Source: Serpentinimonas barnesii (GTDB taxonomy: Bacteria; Pseudomonadota; Gammaproteobacteria; Burkholderiales; Burkholderiaceae_C). From it: a stretch of DNA of 64,000 bases. Location: assembly GCF_000696225.1 (NCBI RefSeq), contig NZ_BAWN01000020.1, forward strand, positions 31,119-95,118, read 5' to 3'. The notes under the pieces were generated by a model. It was not told where the DNA came from and ran no database searches. It saw only the letters and a list, made by a program, of their open reading frames with translations. The translations under genes were made by a program, and so were the position numbers. This document shows, in pieces, positions 31,395 to 41,974 of the stretch. Within the stretch, counting starts at the first letter, position 1; the number at the start of each line of letters is the position of its first letter.

Positions 31395-32705
31395 ATGAAA
31401 GCGATACAAGTAGGCCTGCTCGGCATCGGCACCGTGGGCAGCGGTGTGTTTGAGGTGCTGCGCCGCAACCAGACCGAAATCCAGCGCCGCGCCGGGCGTG
31501 GCATAGCAATTGCCGCCGTGGCCGATCTCGACCAAGAGCGCGCGCGCCGCCTGGTGGGCGAGGCCGTGCCGGTGTTTGGCGACGCACGCGCCGTGCTGGC
31601 CAATCCGGAAATCGACATCGTGGTTGAGCTGATTGGCGGAGTGGGCGTGGCGCGGGCGCTGGTGCTCGAAGCCATAGCCGCGGGCAAGCACGTGGTGACG
31701 GCCAACAAGGCGCTGCTGGCGGTGCACGGCAGCGAGATTTTCCAGGCCGCCCAAGAGCGCGGCGTGATGGTGGCCTTCGAGGCGGCGGTGGCCGGCGGCA
31801 TCCCGATCATCAAGGCGCTGCGCGAGGGCCTGACGGCCAACCGCATCCAGTGGGTGGCGGGCATCATCAACGGCACCACGAACTTCATTTTGAGCGAGAT
31901 GCGCGACAAGGGGCTGGATTTTGGCACCGCGCTGGCGCAGGCGCAGCAACTGGGCTACGCCGAGGCCGACCCGCGCAACGACATCGAAGGCATAGACGCG
32001 GCGCACAAGGCGACCATCCTGAGCGCCATCGCCTTTGGCATCCCGGTGCAGTTCGAGCGCGCCCACATCGAGGGCATCACCCGGCTGGCGGCGAGCGACT
32101 TCAAGTACGCCGAGCAACTGGGCTACCGCATCAAGCTGCTGGGCATTGCCAAGCGCCAGGCCAGCGGCATCGAGCTGCGCGTGCACCCATGCCTGGTGCC
32201 GGCCAAGCGCCTGCTGGCCAATGTGGAAGGGGCGATGAACGCCGTCATGGTGCAGGGCGACGCGGTGGGCACCACGCTCTACTACGGCAAGGGCGCGGGC
32301 AGCGAGCCGACCGCCAGCGCGGTGATCGCCGATTTGGTGGACGTGACGCGGCTGCACACCGCCGACCCGCTCAACCGGGTGCCGCATCTGGCCTTCCAGC
32401 CCGACGCCCTGAGCGCGCTGCCGATCCTGCCCATGAGCGCGGTGCAGACCAGCTACTACCTGCGCCTGTGCGTGGCCGACCAGGCCGGGGTGTTGGCGCA
32501 AGTGACCGGGATTTTGGCGGCTGCCGACATCAGCATCGATGCCGTGCTGCAGCGCGAGGCCGAGCAGGGCGCGGCGCAGACCGAGCTCATCATCCTCACG
32601 CACCAGACCCGCGAGGGCGCGATGGACGCCGCGCTGGCGCAGATGCAGGCCCTGCCCACGGTGTTGGCGCCGATCGTGCGCATCCGCAAAGAGGAGCTGG
32701 CCTGA
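31395..32705 (+). CDS. hom: Homoserine dehydrogenase
   Basis: Reduces aspartate semialdehyde to homoserine, the branch point to threonine and methionine. The 436-residue protein has the NAD(P)-binding GLLGIGTVGSGVFEVL at residues 8-23, the catalytic homoserine-dehydrogenase domain (AGIINGTTNFIL), and a C-terminal ACT domain from about 355 (YYLRLCVADQAGVLAQV) for threonine feedback. I chose ATG 31395, giving MKAIQVGLLG as in relatives; an in-frame ATG at 31377 has no ribosome site. The stop overlaps the thrC start by one base. Confidence 0.96.
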   Translation: MKAIQVGLLGIGTVGSGVFEVLRRNQTEIQRRAGRGIAIAAVADLDQERARRLVGEAVPVFGDARAVLANPEIDIVVELIGGVGVARALVLEAIAAGKHVVTANKALLAVHGSEIFQAAQERGVMVAFEAAVAGGIPIIKALREGLTANRIQWVAGIINGTTNFILSEMRDKGLDFGTALAQAQQLGYAEADPRNDIEGIDAAHKATILSAIAFGIPVQFERAHIEGITRLAASDFKYAEQLGYRIKLLGIAKRQASGIELRVHPCLVPAKRLLANVEGAMNAVMVQGDAVGTTLYYGKGAGSEPTASAVIADLVDVTRLHTADPLNRVPHLAFQPDALSALPILPMSAVQTSYYLRLCVADQAGVLAQVTGILAAADISIDAVLQREAEQGAAQTELIILTHQTREGAMDAALAQMQALPTVLAPIVRIRKEELA

Positions 32706-34138
32706 TGCGCTACCTCTCGACCCGCGGGCACCCCGAGCGGCTGCGTTTTTGCGACATCCTGCTCGAAGGGCTGGCCCCCGACGGCGGCCTGTACCTGCCC
32801 GAGCAGTACCCCCAAGTCGATGCCGCCACGCTGGCGCGCTGGCGCGGCGTTTGGGCCGGGCAGGGTTATGCGGCGCTGGCCTTCGAGATTTTGTCGCTCT
32901 ACATCGACGACATCCCGCCCGCCGACTTGCGCGCCCTGTGCCAGAAAACCTACACCGCCGCAGTGTTTGGCAGCCCCGCCATTGTTCCGCTGCGCCGGCT
33001 CGATGAAGGGCTGTGGATAGCGGAGCTGTCCAACGGCCCCACGCTGGCCTTTAAGGACATGGCGATGCAGTTGCTGGGCAACCTGTTCGAGTACGAACTG
33101 GGCCGGCGCGGGGCGCAACTCAACATCTTGGGCGCGACCAGCGGCGACACCGGCAGCGCCGCCGAATACGCCATGCGCGGCAAGCGGGGCGTGCGCGTGT
33201 TCATGCTCTCGCCGCACGGGCGCATGAGCGCCTTCCAGCAGGCGCAGATGTTCAGCCTGCAAGACCCCAACATCCACAACCTGGCGATCGAGGGCGTGTT
33301 CGACGACTGCCAGGACATCGTGAAGGCGGTCAGCGCCGACCTCGAATTCAAGCGCCGCTACCAGATCGGCACCGTCAATTCGATCAACTGGGCGCGCTTG
33401 CTGGCGCAGGTGGTGTACTACTTTGCCGGCTATTTCAGTCTGACACGATCCGACGCCGAGCGCATCAGCTTCGCCGTGCCCAGCGGCAATTTTGGCAACG
33501 TCTGCGCCGGCCATGTGGCGCGCATGATGGGCCTGCCAATCGAGCAACTGGTGGTGGCGACGAACGAAAACGACGTGCTCGACGAGTTCTTTCGCACCGG
33601 CTGCTACCGCGTGCGCCCGAGCGCCCAGACCTTCGAGACCTCCAGCCCCTCGATGGACATCTCCAAGGCCAGCAACTTCGAGCGCTTCGTGTTCGACCTG
33701 CTCGGACGCGACGCAGCGCGCACCCAGGCCCTGTTTGGTGCCGAGCTGGCACGCAAGGGCCACTTCGACCTCAGCGCCGACCCGGCCTTTGCCCAGATCC
33801 GCAGCCGCTACGGCTTCGTGAGCGGGCGCAGCAGCCACGCCGACCGGCTTGCCACCATCCGCGCCGCTTGGCAGCACAGCGGCCAGATGCTGGACCCGCA
33901 CACCGCCGACGCGGTGCAGGTGGCGCGCCAGCACCTGCAAGCGGGCACGCCCATGGTGGCGCTGGAAACCGCCCTGCCGGTGAAGTTTGCCGCCACGCTG
34001 GTGGAGGCGCTGGGGCGCGAACCCGAGCGCCCCGCGGCGCTCGAAGGCATCGAACACCTGCCCAAGCGGGTGCAGGTGCTGCCGCCCGAGGTGGGGCGGG
34101 TGAAGGCCTACATCCAGGCGCACTGCAGCGATTCATGA
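32705..34138 (+). CDS. thrC: Threonine synthase
   Basis: Converts O-phosphohomoserine to threonine with PLP. The 477-residue protein is of the proteobacterial long type, beginning MRYLSTRGHPERLRFCDILL. The PLP lysine is Lys117 in LSNGPTLAFKDMAMQLL, and the phosphate-binding stretch ATSGDTGSAAEYAM follows. Coupled to hom by a one-base overlap and to moeA by a four-base overlap (ATGA). Confidence 0.97.
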   Translation: MRYLSTRGHPERLRFCDILLEGLAPDGGLYLPEQYPQVDAATLARWRGVWAGQGYAALAFEILSLYIDDIPPADLRALCQKTYTAAVFGSPAIVPLRRLDEGLWIAELSNGPTLAFKDMAMQLLGNLFEYELGRRGAQLNILGATSGDTGSAAEYAMRGKRGVRVFMLSPHGRMSAFQQAQMFSLQDPNIHNLAIEGVFDDCQDIVKAVSADLEFKRRYQIGTVNSINWARLLAQVVYYFAGYFSLTRSDAERISFAVPSGNFGNVCAGHVARMMGLPIEQLVVATNENDVLDEFFRTGCYRVRPSAQTFETSSPSMDISKASNFERFVFDLLGRDAARTQALFGAELARKGHFDLSADPAFAQIRSRYGFVSGRSSHADRLATIRAAWQHSGQMLDPHTADAVQVARQHLQAGTPMVALETALPVKFAATLVEALGREPERPAALEGIEHLPKRVQVLPPEVGRVKAYIQAHCSDS

Positions 34139-35457
34139 ACCCCGCCGCCGCCCCTGCCGCATCGGCCCCCGCCCGCCCCGGCCTGCTGGCGCTAGACGAC
34201 GCGCTGGCGGCCCTGCTGGCGACGGCCCAGCCCCTGAATGAGATTGAGACGCTGCCGCTCGATGAGGCCTACGGCCGCGTGCTGGCGCAGGATCTGCGTG
34301 CCGCGCTCGACGTGCCCGGTTTTGACAACAGCGCCATGGACGGCTACGCGGTGCGCGCCGCCGACGTCGCGGCCGCCCACGCCGCCGGGGCGGCTTTGCC
34401 GGTGAGCCTGCGCATTGCCGCCGGGGCGGTCGGGGCTGCCCTGCCGGTGGGCACGGTCGCGCGCATCTTCACCGGCGCCCCCATCCCCGCCGGGGCCGAC
34501 GCGGTGCTGATGCAAGAAGACGCCGCGGCCAGCGCCGACGCCAGCGGCCAGCCACTGGTGCGTTTTCTCAAACCGGCGCAGGCAGGCCAGCACATCCGCC
34601 GCCGGGGCGAAGACATCGCCTGTGGGCATATCGTATTGCCCGCGGGCACCTTGCTCGGCCCAGCCGAAATCGGCTTGGCCGCCAGCCTGGGTTCGGCGCA
34701 ACTGCCGCTGCGCCGGCGCCTGCGCGTGGCGCTGCTGAGCAGCGGCGACGAGCTGATCGAGCCCGGCAGCGTTCCCCCCGGGCAGTTGCCGCCGGGCGCA
34801 ATCTACAACAGCAACCGCTATTTTTTGCGCGCCCTGTTGCAGCGCTTGGGCTGCCTGGTGAGCGTCTGCACCCCGGTGCCGGATCGGCTCGACGCGACCG
34901 TGGCGGCGCTGCGCGAGGCGGCGCAGGGTCACGACCTGGTGCTGAGCAGCGGCGGCGTGTCGGTGGGCGAAGCGGATCACCTCAAGGCCGCCGTGCAAAC
35001 CTTGGGCGGCCTGCACCAGTGGCAGATCGCCATCAAACCCGGCAAACCTTTTGCGCACGGCTGGCTGGAGCGGGCTGCGGCCAGCGCAGGCGGGCGCTGT
35101 CACTACATCGGCCTGCCCGGCAATCCGGTGGCCAGTTATGTCACCTTTTTGCTGTTGGTGCAGCCCTTCGTGCGCCGCTTGCAGGGTGTGCAAGGTGTGA
35201 ACGGTTGCGCCATCCCGGGCCTGCCCCAACCCATCGAACTGCCCGCGCATTTCGACTGGCCTGCCGCAGAGCGCCGGCGCGAGTTCCTGCGTGTGCGCCG
35301 CAACGCCGCCGGCGGGCTCGACCTCTACCCGAACCAAGGCTCGGGGGTGCTCAGCTCCATCGCTTGGGCCGACGGGCTGGTTGATAAAGCCCCGGGGCAG
35401 ACCATCGCCCACGGGGATCGGGTGCCTTACTGGCCGCTGGAAACCGGGCTGGGTTGA
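34135..35457 (+). CDS. moeA: Molybdopterin molybdenumtransferase
   Basis: MoeA inserts molybdate into adenylated molybdopterin. The 440-residue protein has the conserved PGFDNSAMDGYAV near residue 62, the MPT-binding MoeA/MogA domain with SSGDELIEPG and SSGGVSVGEADHLK, and GKPFAHGW plus GLPGNPVASYVTF in the C-terminal half. It is coupled to thrC by ATGA although the pathways differ, an arrangement seen in other Burkholderiales. It converges with the minus-strand DUF3299 gene. Confidence 0.95.
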   Translation: MNPAAAPAASAPARPGLLALDDALAALLATAQPLNEIETLPLDEAYGRVLAQDLRAALDVPGFDNSAMDGYAVRAADVAAAHAAGAALPVSLRIAAGAVGAALPVGTVARIFTGAPIPAGADAVLMQEDAAASADASGQPLVRFLKPAQAGQHIRRRGEDIACGHIVLPAGTLLGPAEIGLAASLGSAQLPLRRRLRVALLSSGDELIEPGSVPPGQLPPGAIYNSNRYFLRALLQRLGCLVSVCTPVPDRLDATVAALREAAQGHDLVLSSGGVSVGEADHLKAAVQTLGGLHQWQIAIKPGKPFAHGWLERAAASAGGRCHYIGLPGNPVASYVTFLLLVQPFVRRLQGVQGVNGCAIPGLPQPIELPAHFDWPAAERRREFLRVRRNAAGGLDLYPNQGSGVLSSIAWADGLVDKAPGQTIAHGDRVPYWPLETGLG

Positions 35458-35493
35458 ACGGGGGGGCGCCCACGCCCAACACCGGGCTGGGCT

Positions 35494-36150
35494 TCAGTCC
35501 ACGGGCACCGCGTCGGTGATGCGGTAGAAAAACCCGAGGCTGTCGTTGTGCAGCACATGAAAGCGCCCTTCGACCACCAGCGCGCCCATGGTGTAGCGCA
35601 CCGGGCGGCGGCTGCGCACCTGCACGATGCTCTCGGGGCCGCCGGGGGTGCAAAAGGGGCAGGTCAGGGGCACCGAGGTGAGCAAAAAATGCACCTGGCG
35701 CTCGCCCGGGTCTAGCGGCGTCATGAAGCCTTGCACGCGCACGGTGCGCTGGTTGAGGGCCAAAATGGCGGGTGAATACACCTGCACCACGCGGTTGCGC
35801 TCGGTGCGGGTGCTGATGTCGGCCAGGGTGGACCAAGCCACCACATCGGTGCGCACCGGCAGCGGGGCGTAGGCGCTCTCGGGGCTGTGGACGCCCGCGC
35901 CTTGGCCGCCCGCCAGCGGGTTGGCTGACACCGCAGCGCCAGCAGCACCTGTGCCAGCCGCACCGGCTGTGCCCGCACCCGCAGGCCTGCCACCACTGGC
36001 TGGGGCGGGGGAGCCGCTGGGTGACGTCTGAGCCTGCGTCAGCAGCGGCCAGCCCAGGCCGCCGAAGGCACCGGCTGCGCCCACGGCCCAAGCACCCGAG
36101 CGGCCCAGCCAGGCGCGCCGATGCAGCCGTGCGGACTCGTCAATGGACAT
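35494..36150 (-). CDS. DUF3299 family exported protein (zinc-operon partner)
   Basis: The 218-residue protein has a twin-arginine-like N-terminus (HRRAWLGRSGAWAV) and a hydrophobic segment ending near LTQAQT (residue 42), so it is probably exported. An Ala/Gly-rich linker spans about 43-87. The conserved domain from about 100 contains VRVQGFMTPLDPGERQVHFLL and CPFC (Cys164, Cys167), a likely metal or disulfide pair. It is the last gene of a five-gene operon headed by zur. DUF3299 proteins occur in the zinc-regulated PA4063-PA4066 operon of P. aeruginosa; the biochemical role is unknown. Confidence 0.82.
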   Translation of the reverse strand: MSIDESARLHRRAWLGRSGAWAVGAAGAFGGLGWPLLTQAQTSPSGSPAPASGGRPAGAGTAGAAGTGAAGAAVSANPLAGGQGAGVHSPESAYAPLPVRTDVVAWSTLADISTRTERNRVVQVYSPAILALNQRTVRVQGFMTPLDPGERQVHFLLTSVPLTCPFCTPGGPESIVQVRSRRPVRYTMGALVVEGRFHVLHNDSLGFFYRITDAVPVD

Positions 36151-36442
36151 GGCGCATGCCGCAGTAGTTGCCCAGTGCCAGCCCGGTGCAGGCGGCGCGC
36201 AACTGTTGGTGGCAGACGCGTTCGCCGCGCCCGGCTTGCAGGCACTCGGCAGCGGCTTGGTGCGCGGCGGCCATGGCCTGGTGGCGGCGGATGTCTTCCT
36301 GGATTTGAGCCGGGGTGTGCTGCTGCCCGTGCGCGTGGGTGTGCGGCGTCTGGCCGGGCGTAGCCCAAGCGGTTAAGGCAGGCAAGGCGATCAGGCCGGC
36401 GGCCAGCAGCGGCAACAGGGATTGTTTCAGCGTTTTCTTCAT
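36140..36442 (-). CDS. Small exported His/Cys-rich protein
   Basis: Exactly 100 residues. A signal peptide (MKKTLKQSLLPLLAAGLIAL, likely cut after AWA at 27) is followed by a His-rich stretch HTHAHGQQH (34-42) and a helical part with four cysteines at 67, 77, 85 and 94 and a final HVH. This is a plausible periplasmic metal-binding protein. I start at ATG 36442, since it begins a clear signal peptide. It overlaps the DUF3299 gene by 11 bases and sits in a zur-headed operon, matching the position of the small periplasmic partner in PA4063-PA4066/zrg-type operons. Zinc binding is inference. Confidence 0.78.
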   Translation of the reverse strand: MKKTLKQSLLPLLAAGLIALPALTAWATPGQTPHTHAHGQQHTPAQIQEDIRRHQAMAAAHQAAAECLQAGRGERVCHQQLRAACTGLALGNYCGMRHVH

Positions 36443-36497
36443 GGTGGTTTGGAGTGAAGGTGGCAGGGAAGGTTGCATCGTCGCGCTTTGCATGTTT

Positions 36498-37709
36498 TCA
36501 GCCCCGGTTGAGCAAGGTCATGACATCGAGCCGCTGCGCCCGCCAAGCCGGCAGCGCCGCCGCCAAGGTGGCCAGCAGCAGCGCCGTGAAGGGCACCCAC
36601 AGCAGCACGGGGCTCCAGTGCCAGGCTTGCAGCAGCGCCGTGCTGCCCGGCGGCAGCCAGCCCGCGATGGCCGCCAGCAGCGCTTGCGCCAGCAGCAGGC
36701 CCAGCAGCAGCGCCAGCAGCGCCAACGTGAGCGCCTCGGCCAGCAGCAGCCCGACCAGGCGCCGCGCCGGGGTGCCGAGCATGCGCAGCATCGCCAGATC
36801 GGTTTCGCGCTCGCGCACCGCTGCCCACAGCGCGACGAAGATCGACAGCCCGGCCATCAGCAGCAGCGTCAGGCCAAAACCTTGCAGCACCTGGGTGCCC
36901 GCACCCAGCAGGGTGAGCAGGCGCGTGAGTTCCAGCGCCGGGGCGGCGGCCTGCATATTGGTTTGGGTGTTGACGAAGCGCGGGAAGGTCACCGCCGCCA
37001 GCGGGCTGTGGTAGCTGATGAGGGCCATCGTCACTTCGCGCTCGGCCTCGATGCTGGCGCGCTCCTCGGGGCTCATCTGCGCCATGCCGTGCAGGTCGTC
37101 GTGCACCAGCCAGACCGATTCGGTGGCCGTGAGCACCAGCCGGTCCAGCACGCAGCGGCAGGGGGCCAAAATGCCGGTGATGGTGTAGGGGTGTAGCTCG
37201 TGCGCCTTGCCGCTGGGGTCGAGCCCGTGTACGCCGACAAAGCGCTGCCCTAGCCCCAGGCCGGTGCTGGCCGCCACTTGGGAGCCGAGCACGGCCTGCA
37301 TCGTCTGCTGCCAGAGCTGGCCCTGCGCCAGTTCGGCCCCGTACAGGGTCACGTAGTCGGGCGTGGTGCCGACGACGCGGTAGCCCGCCAAGTTGTCGCC
37401 CAAGCTGAGCGGGATGATGCGCGCCACTTGCGGGTGCTGGCGCAGGGTTTCCAACTCGGCCAAGCGGATGTTGCCCGGCGGCACGTCGAGGTGAAAAACC
37501 CCGGACATGATGAGCTGGATCGGGCTGCCCTTGGCCCCGATGACGGCGTCGATGCCCGACAAGTCGCGCTCGAAGGAGTGCGTGATCTGCTCGCGTGCGC
37601 TCAAGACAAAGGCCATGGCGGCCACGCCCAGGGTGAGCAGCAGCAGGTTGAGCACCGTGGCCAGTGGCCGCGACCACAGGTAGCGCCAAGACAAGCCGAG
37701 CGTGTTCAT
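36498..37709 (-). CDS. FtsX/MacB-like ABC transporter permease (zinc-operon)
   Basis: The 403-residue protein has one N-terminal membrane helix (about 18-40), a periplasmic domain of roughly 230 residues and three C-terminal helices, the MacB/LolC/FtsX layout. MERGED features such as ARERETDLAMLRMLGTPARR between C-terminal helices are typical of FtsX permeases. The periplasmic part contains CRC near residue 187. It overlaps the ATPase gene by four bases. MacB-type transporters move substrates in the periplasm or outward rather than importing across the inner membrane; the substrate here is unknown. Confidence 0.85.
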   Translation of the reverse strand: MNTLGLSWRYLWSRPLATVLNLLLLTLGVAAMAFVLSAREQITHSFERDLSGIDAVIGAKGSPIQLIMSGVFHLDVPPGNIRLAELETLRQHPQVARIIPLSLGDNLAGYRVVGTTPDYVTLYGAELAQGQLWQQTMQAVLGSQVAASTGLGLGQRFVGVHGLDPSGKAHELHPYTITGILAPCRCVLDRLVLTATESVWLVHDDLHGMAQMSPEERASIEAEREVTMALISYHSPLAAVTFPRFVNTQTNMQAAAPALELTRLLTLLGAGTQVLQGFGLTLLLMAGLSIFVALWAAVRERETDLAMLRMLGTPARRLVGLLLAEALTLALLALLLGLLLAQALLAAIAGWLPPGSTALLQAWHWSPVLLWVPFTALLLATLAAALPAWRAQRLDVMTLLNRG

Positions 37710-38347
37710 GGCGCGGCCAGCCAGAGCGTGCGCGCATCGGGCAGGGCCTGCACGGCGCGCTGGTCGTGGGTGGCGACGACCAGGGTGGCGGCGCTGGCCT
37801 GGGCTTGCTGGCGGATCAGGGCCATGGCCTGGGCGGCGTGCTCGTCGTCGAGGCTGGCGGTGGGCTCATCGGCCAGCAGCACGGTCGGGCGGCGCAGCAG
37901 GGCGCGCGCCAAGGCCACGCGCAGCGCCTGCCCGGTGGAAAGCTGGTGGATGCGGCGTTGCAACAAATCGCCCAAGCCCAGGGTGTCGATCAGGTGCTGG
38001 AAGTGGCCGGGGTCGAGCGGCTGGCGGCTGGCGTAGGCGACCAGTTGCAGGTTGTCGTACACGTTCAGGGCCGCGCTGAGCAGGCCGCGTTGCGGCAAAA
38101 AGCCGATTTGGCGCGCGCGCCAGTGGTCGCGCTCGCGCTGCGACAGGCGCGCCGGTTGCACCCCGGCAACTTCGAGCAGGCCAGCGCTGGGTGTGAGCAG
38201 CCCGGCCAGCAGCGCCAGCCAGGTCGATTTGCCGCTGCCCGAGGGGCCGCGCAGCAGCAGCGTCTGGCCGCTGGGGCATTCCAGATCGGGGTAAGCCAGC
38301 GTGGGTCCATCGCGCCAGCTGTGGCGCAGTGCTAGTGTGCGGATCAT
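37706..38347 (-). CDS. ABC transporter ATPase, MacB/LolD type (zinc-operon)
   Basis: The 213-residue ATPase has Walker A GPSGSGKS (34-41), a signature LSTGQ at 136-140 instead of the usual LSGGQ, and Walker B TVLLADEP ending at Glu161 with TASLD after it. It pairs with the FtsX-like permease next to it, with four-base overlaps on both sides (zur upstream, permease downstream). I start at ATG 38347 (MIRTLALRHSW); the frame is open further upstream only because it lies inside zur. Confidence 0.88.
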   Translation of the reverse strand: MIRTLALRHSWRDGPTLAYPDLECPSGQTLLLRGPSGSGKSTWLALLAGLLTPSAGLLEVAGVQPARLSQRERDHWRARQIGFLPQRGLLSAALNVYDNLQLVAYASRQPLDPGHFQHLIDTLGLGDLLQRRIHQLSTGQALRVALARALLRRPTVLLADEPTASLDDEHAAQAMALIRQQAQASAATLVVATHDQRAVQALPDARTLWLAAP

Positions 38348-38970
38348 GTGGGCTGGGTTGCGGGGGGCTGGGGTGTGGGGTGGCTGCAACCGGCACAGGT
38401 GCCGTGCAAGGTGAGGTCGAGCCGCTGCGCTCGGTGCCCCAAGGCGGCCAGGGCAGCAGACCAGTTTTGTGCGAGGGCTTGGGCGTGCAGCTGGGCTTCG
38501 AGCTCGGCAGCGGTTTGGGTGTGGGGTGCGGCGCCGGGTGGGGCTGCAGGGTGCTCCAGGGCCAGCGGCAGCAGTTGGTGGCAGGAGTCGCATTCAAAGT
38601 GCGGCTGCAAGGCGGTCTGGGCCGTCGGGGCCGCCGCAGCCAAGGGCAGGGGCGTGCTGGCCGAGGTTGGGGTGGCCCCGGCCCAAGTGAAGCGCCAGCG
38701 CCGCTCGTTGGGGTCTGGGTGGCGCAGCAGCAGCCCGCAGGCGGCCAGTCGGTCCAGCAGCCGGTACAGGGTGACGCGGTTGATGGCCACGCCGCGCGCC
38801 TTGAGTTGCGCCAGCACCTCGAAGTGGCAGGGCGAGCTGTTCGGGGCAGCCGCCAGCACACCCAGCACGGCGCGGGTGGCCACGGTGAGGCGCAAACCGG
38901 CGGCATGCAAGCGCTCAAGCACCTCGGGCGTGAGCGGGCTGGGGGTGTCGGCAGGGCTGGGCATGTGCAT
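38344..38970 (-). CDS. zur: Zinc uptake regulator, Fur family
   Basis: The 208-residue Fur-family repressor has an N-terminal winged helix (GLRLTVATRAVLGVL, RVTLYRLLDRLAACGLL) and the structural zinc pairs C127xxC130 (FECDSCH) and C192xxC195 (GTCAGCS). A Pro/Ala-rich insertion at about 100-122 separates DNA-binding and dimer domains. Zur rather than Fur is inferred from context: it is divergent from znuCBA with an 89-base gap and heads an operon of a PA4063-PA4066-like system. The start may be ATG 38970 or 38964. Confidence 0.85.
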   Translation of the reverse strand: MHMPSPADTPSPLTPEVLERLHAAGLRLTVATRAVLGVLAAAPNSSPCHFEVLAQLKARGVAINRVTLYRLLDRLAACGLLLRHPDPNERRWRFTWAGATPTSASTPLPLAAAAPTAQTALQPHFECDSCHQLLPLALEHPAAPPGAAPHTQTAAELEAQLHAQALAQNWSAALAALGHRAQRLDLTLHGTCAGCSHPTPQPPATQPT

Positions 38971-38988
38971 GGCTTTGGACTGGGCTAG

Positions 38989-39042
38989 CGCAACCGAGTT
39001 GCGTTATGATGCCGATATTAACGCAATCGAGTTGCAATAACG
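38989..39042. promoter_or_regulatory. Candidate Zur operator between zur and znuC
   Basis: The divergent gap holds an inverted repeat TTGCGTTA (38999-39006) and TAACGCAA (39019-39026) separated by 12 bases. It is flanked by two near-identical 14-mers, CGCAACCGAGTTGC (38989-39002) and CGCAATCGAGTTGC (39022-39035), the first itself palindromic. A TATGAT box at 39005-39010 for znuC falls inside the repeat, so a bound repressor would block it. That the protein is Zur is inference from the neighbours. Confidence 0.6.
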
Positions 39043-39059
39043 TGATCTCCCGATTTTTC

Positions 39060-39994
39060 ATGGCCAAGGCTGCTGCGGCACCGGCGTCACTGTCTGCGGC
39101 TGTGCCCGTGCCGCTGCGGGTGCTGCCCAAGTCCAAGCCAGAGTCAGTCTCCGCTCCAGCGCCGGGCTTGGTCCACATGCCGCCGCCCCAGTCAGACCAT
39201 GCATGCGCAGAGCCGGGGCCGGGTACGGCTGCCGTTCGGCCCGCCATCGAGCTGCACAACCTCACCGTGGGCTACGAGCGCCATCCGGCGGTGCACCACC
39301 TCTCGCTGCGCTGGGCGGCGGGCAGCCTGGTGGCCATCGTCGGGCCCAACGGCGCGGGCAAATCGACCCTGCTCAAGGCGCTGGCGGCGCAATTGCGGCC
39401 GCTTTCGGGGCATATCGAGGGGCTGGCTGGGCGGCGCGTGGCCTATCTGCCGCAGTCGCCGCAGATCGACCGCAGCTTTCCGGTCACGGTGCAAGACCTG
39501 GTGCAGCTCGGCCTGTGGCACGAAGTGGGGGCGCTCGGGCGTTGGCAGGCTGTGCACCGCCAGCGCTGCCGTGAGGCCTTGGCCGCGGTGGGCTTGCAGG
39601 GCTTTGAGGCGCGCACCATCGACACCTTGTCGGGCGGGCAGTTTCAGCGCGCCCTGTTTGCGCGCCTGATGCTGCAAGACGCCGACCTGCTGCTGCTTGA
39701 CGAGCCCTTTGCCGCGGTGGACGAAAACACCAGCGCCGACTTGCTGCAACTGCTCAAAGACTGGAGCGCCAGCGGCAAAACCGTGCTCACGGTGCTGCAC
39801 GATCTGGGGCTGGTGCGCTCGCATTTTCCGCACACGCTGCTGCTGGCGCGCGAACCCGTGGCGCACGGGGCCCCGGCGGCGGTGCTCACGCCCGCGAATC
39901 TGCGCCGCGCTTTGGGCATGCGCGAGTCCTTCGACGACCTGGCCCCGTGGTGCGAGGCCGATGCGGCGGCGCACCCTGCCGGAGGGCCGCACTG

Positions 39995-39995
<1 letters not shown>
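39060..39995 (+). CDS. znuC: Zinc ABC transporter ATPase
   Basis: The 311-residue ATPase has Walker A GPNGAGKST at 95-103, LSGGQFQRALFARL, and Walker B DLLLLDEPFAAVD. It powers zinc import through ZnuB. The first 62 residues are an Ala/Pro/Ser-rich extension absent from standard ZnuC; a later start cannot be excluded, but no other ATG with a good ribosome site precedes the conserved AIELHNLTVGYE. ATG 39060 lies just beyond the operator. Its TGA overlaps the znuB ATG by one base. Confidence 0.88.
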
Positions 39996-41909
<1,914 letters not shown>

Positions 41910-41974
41910 GTGTGTGGGGGGGTGTTGTGTGCCAAGCTGGGTTGCCGTCTGAAGCCCGACCAGGCCCGGCTGAT

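Noticed and set aside
41910..41974. Terminator between znuA and the convergent transglutaminase gene
   Set aside because: The 65-base gap is GT-rich but I could not form a stable stem followed by a T run on either strand.
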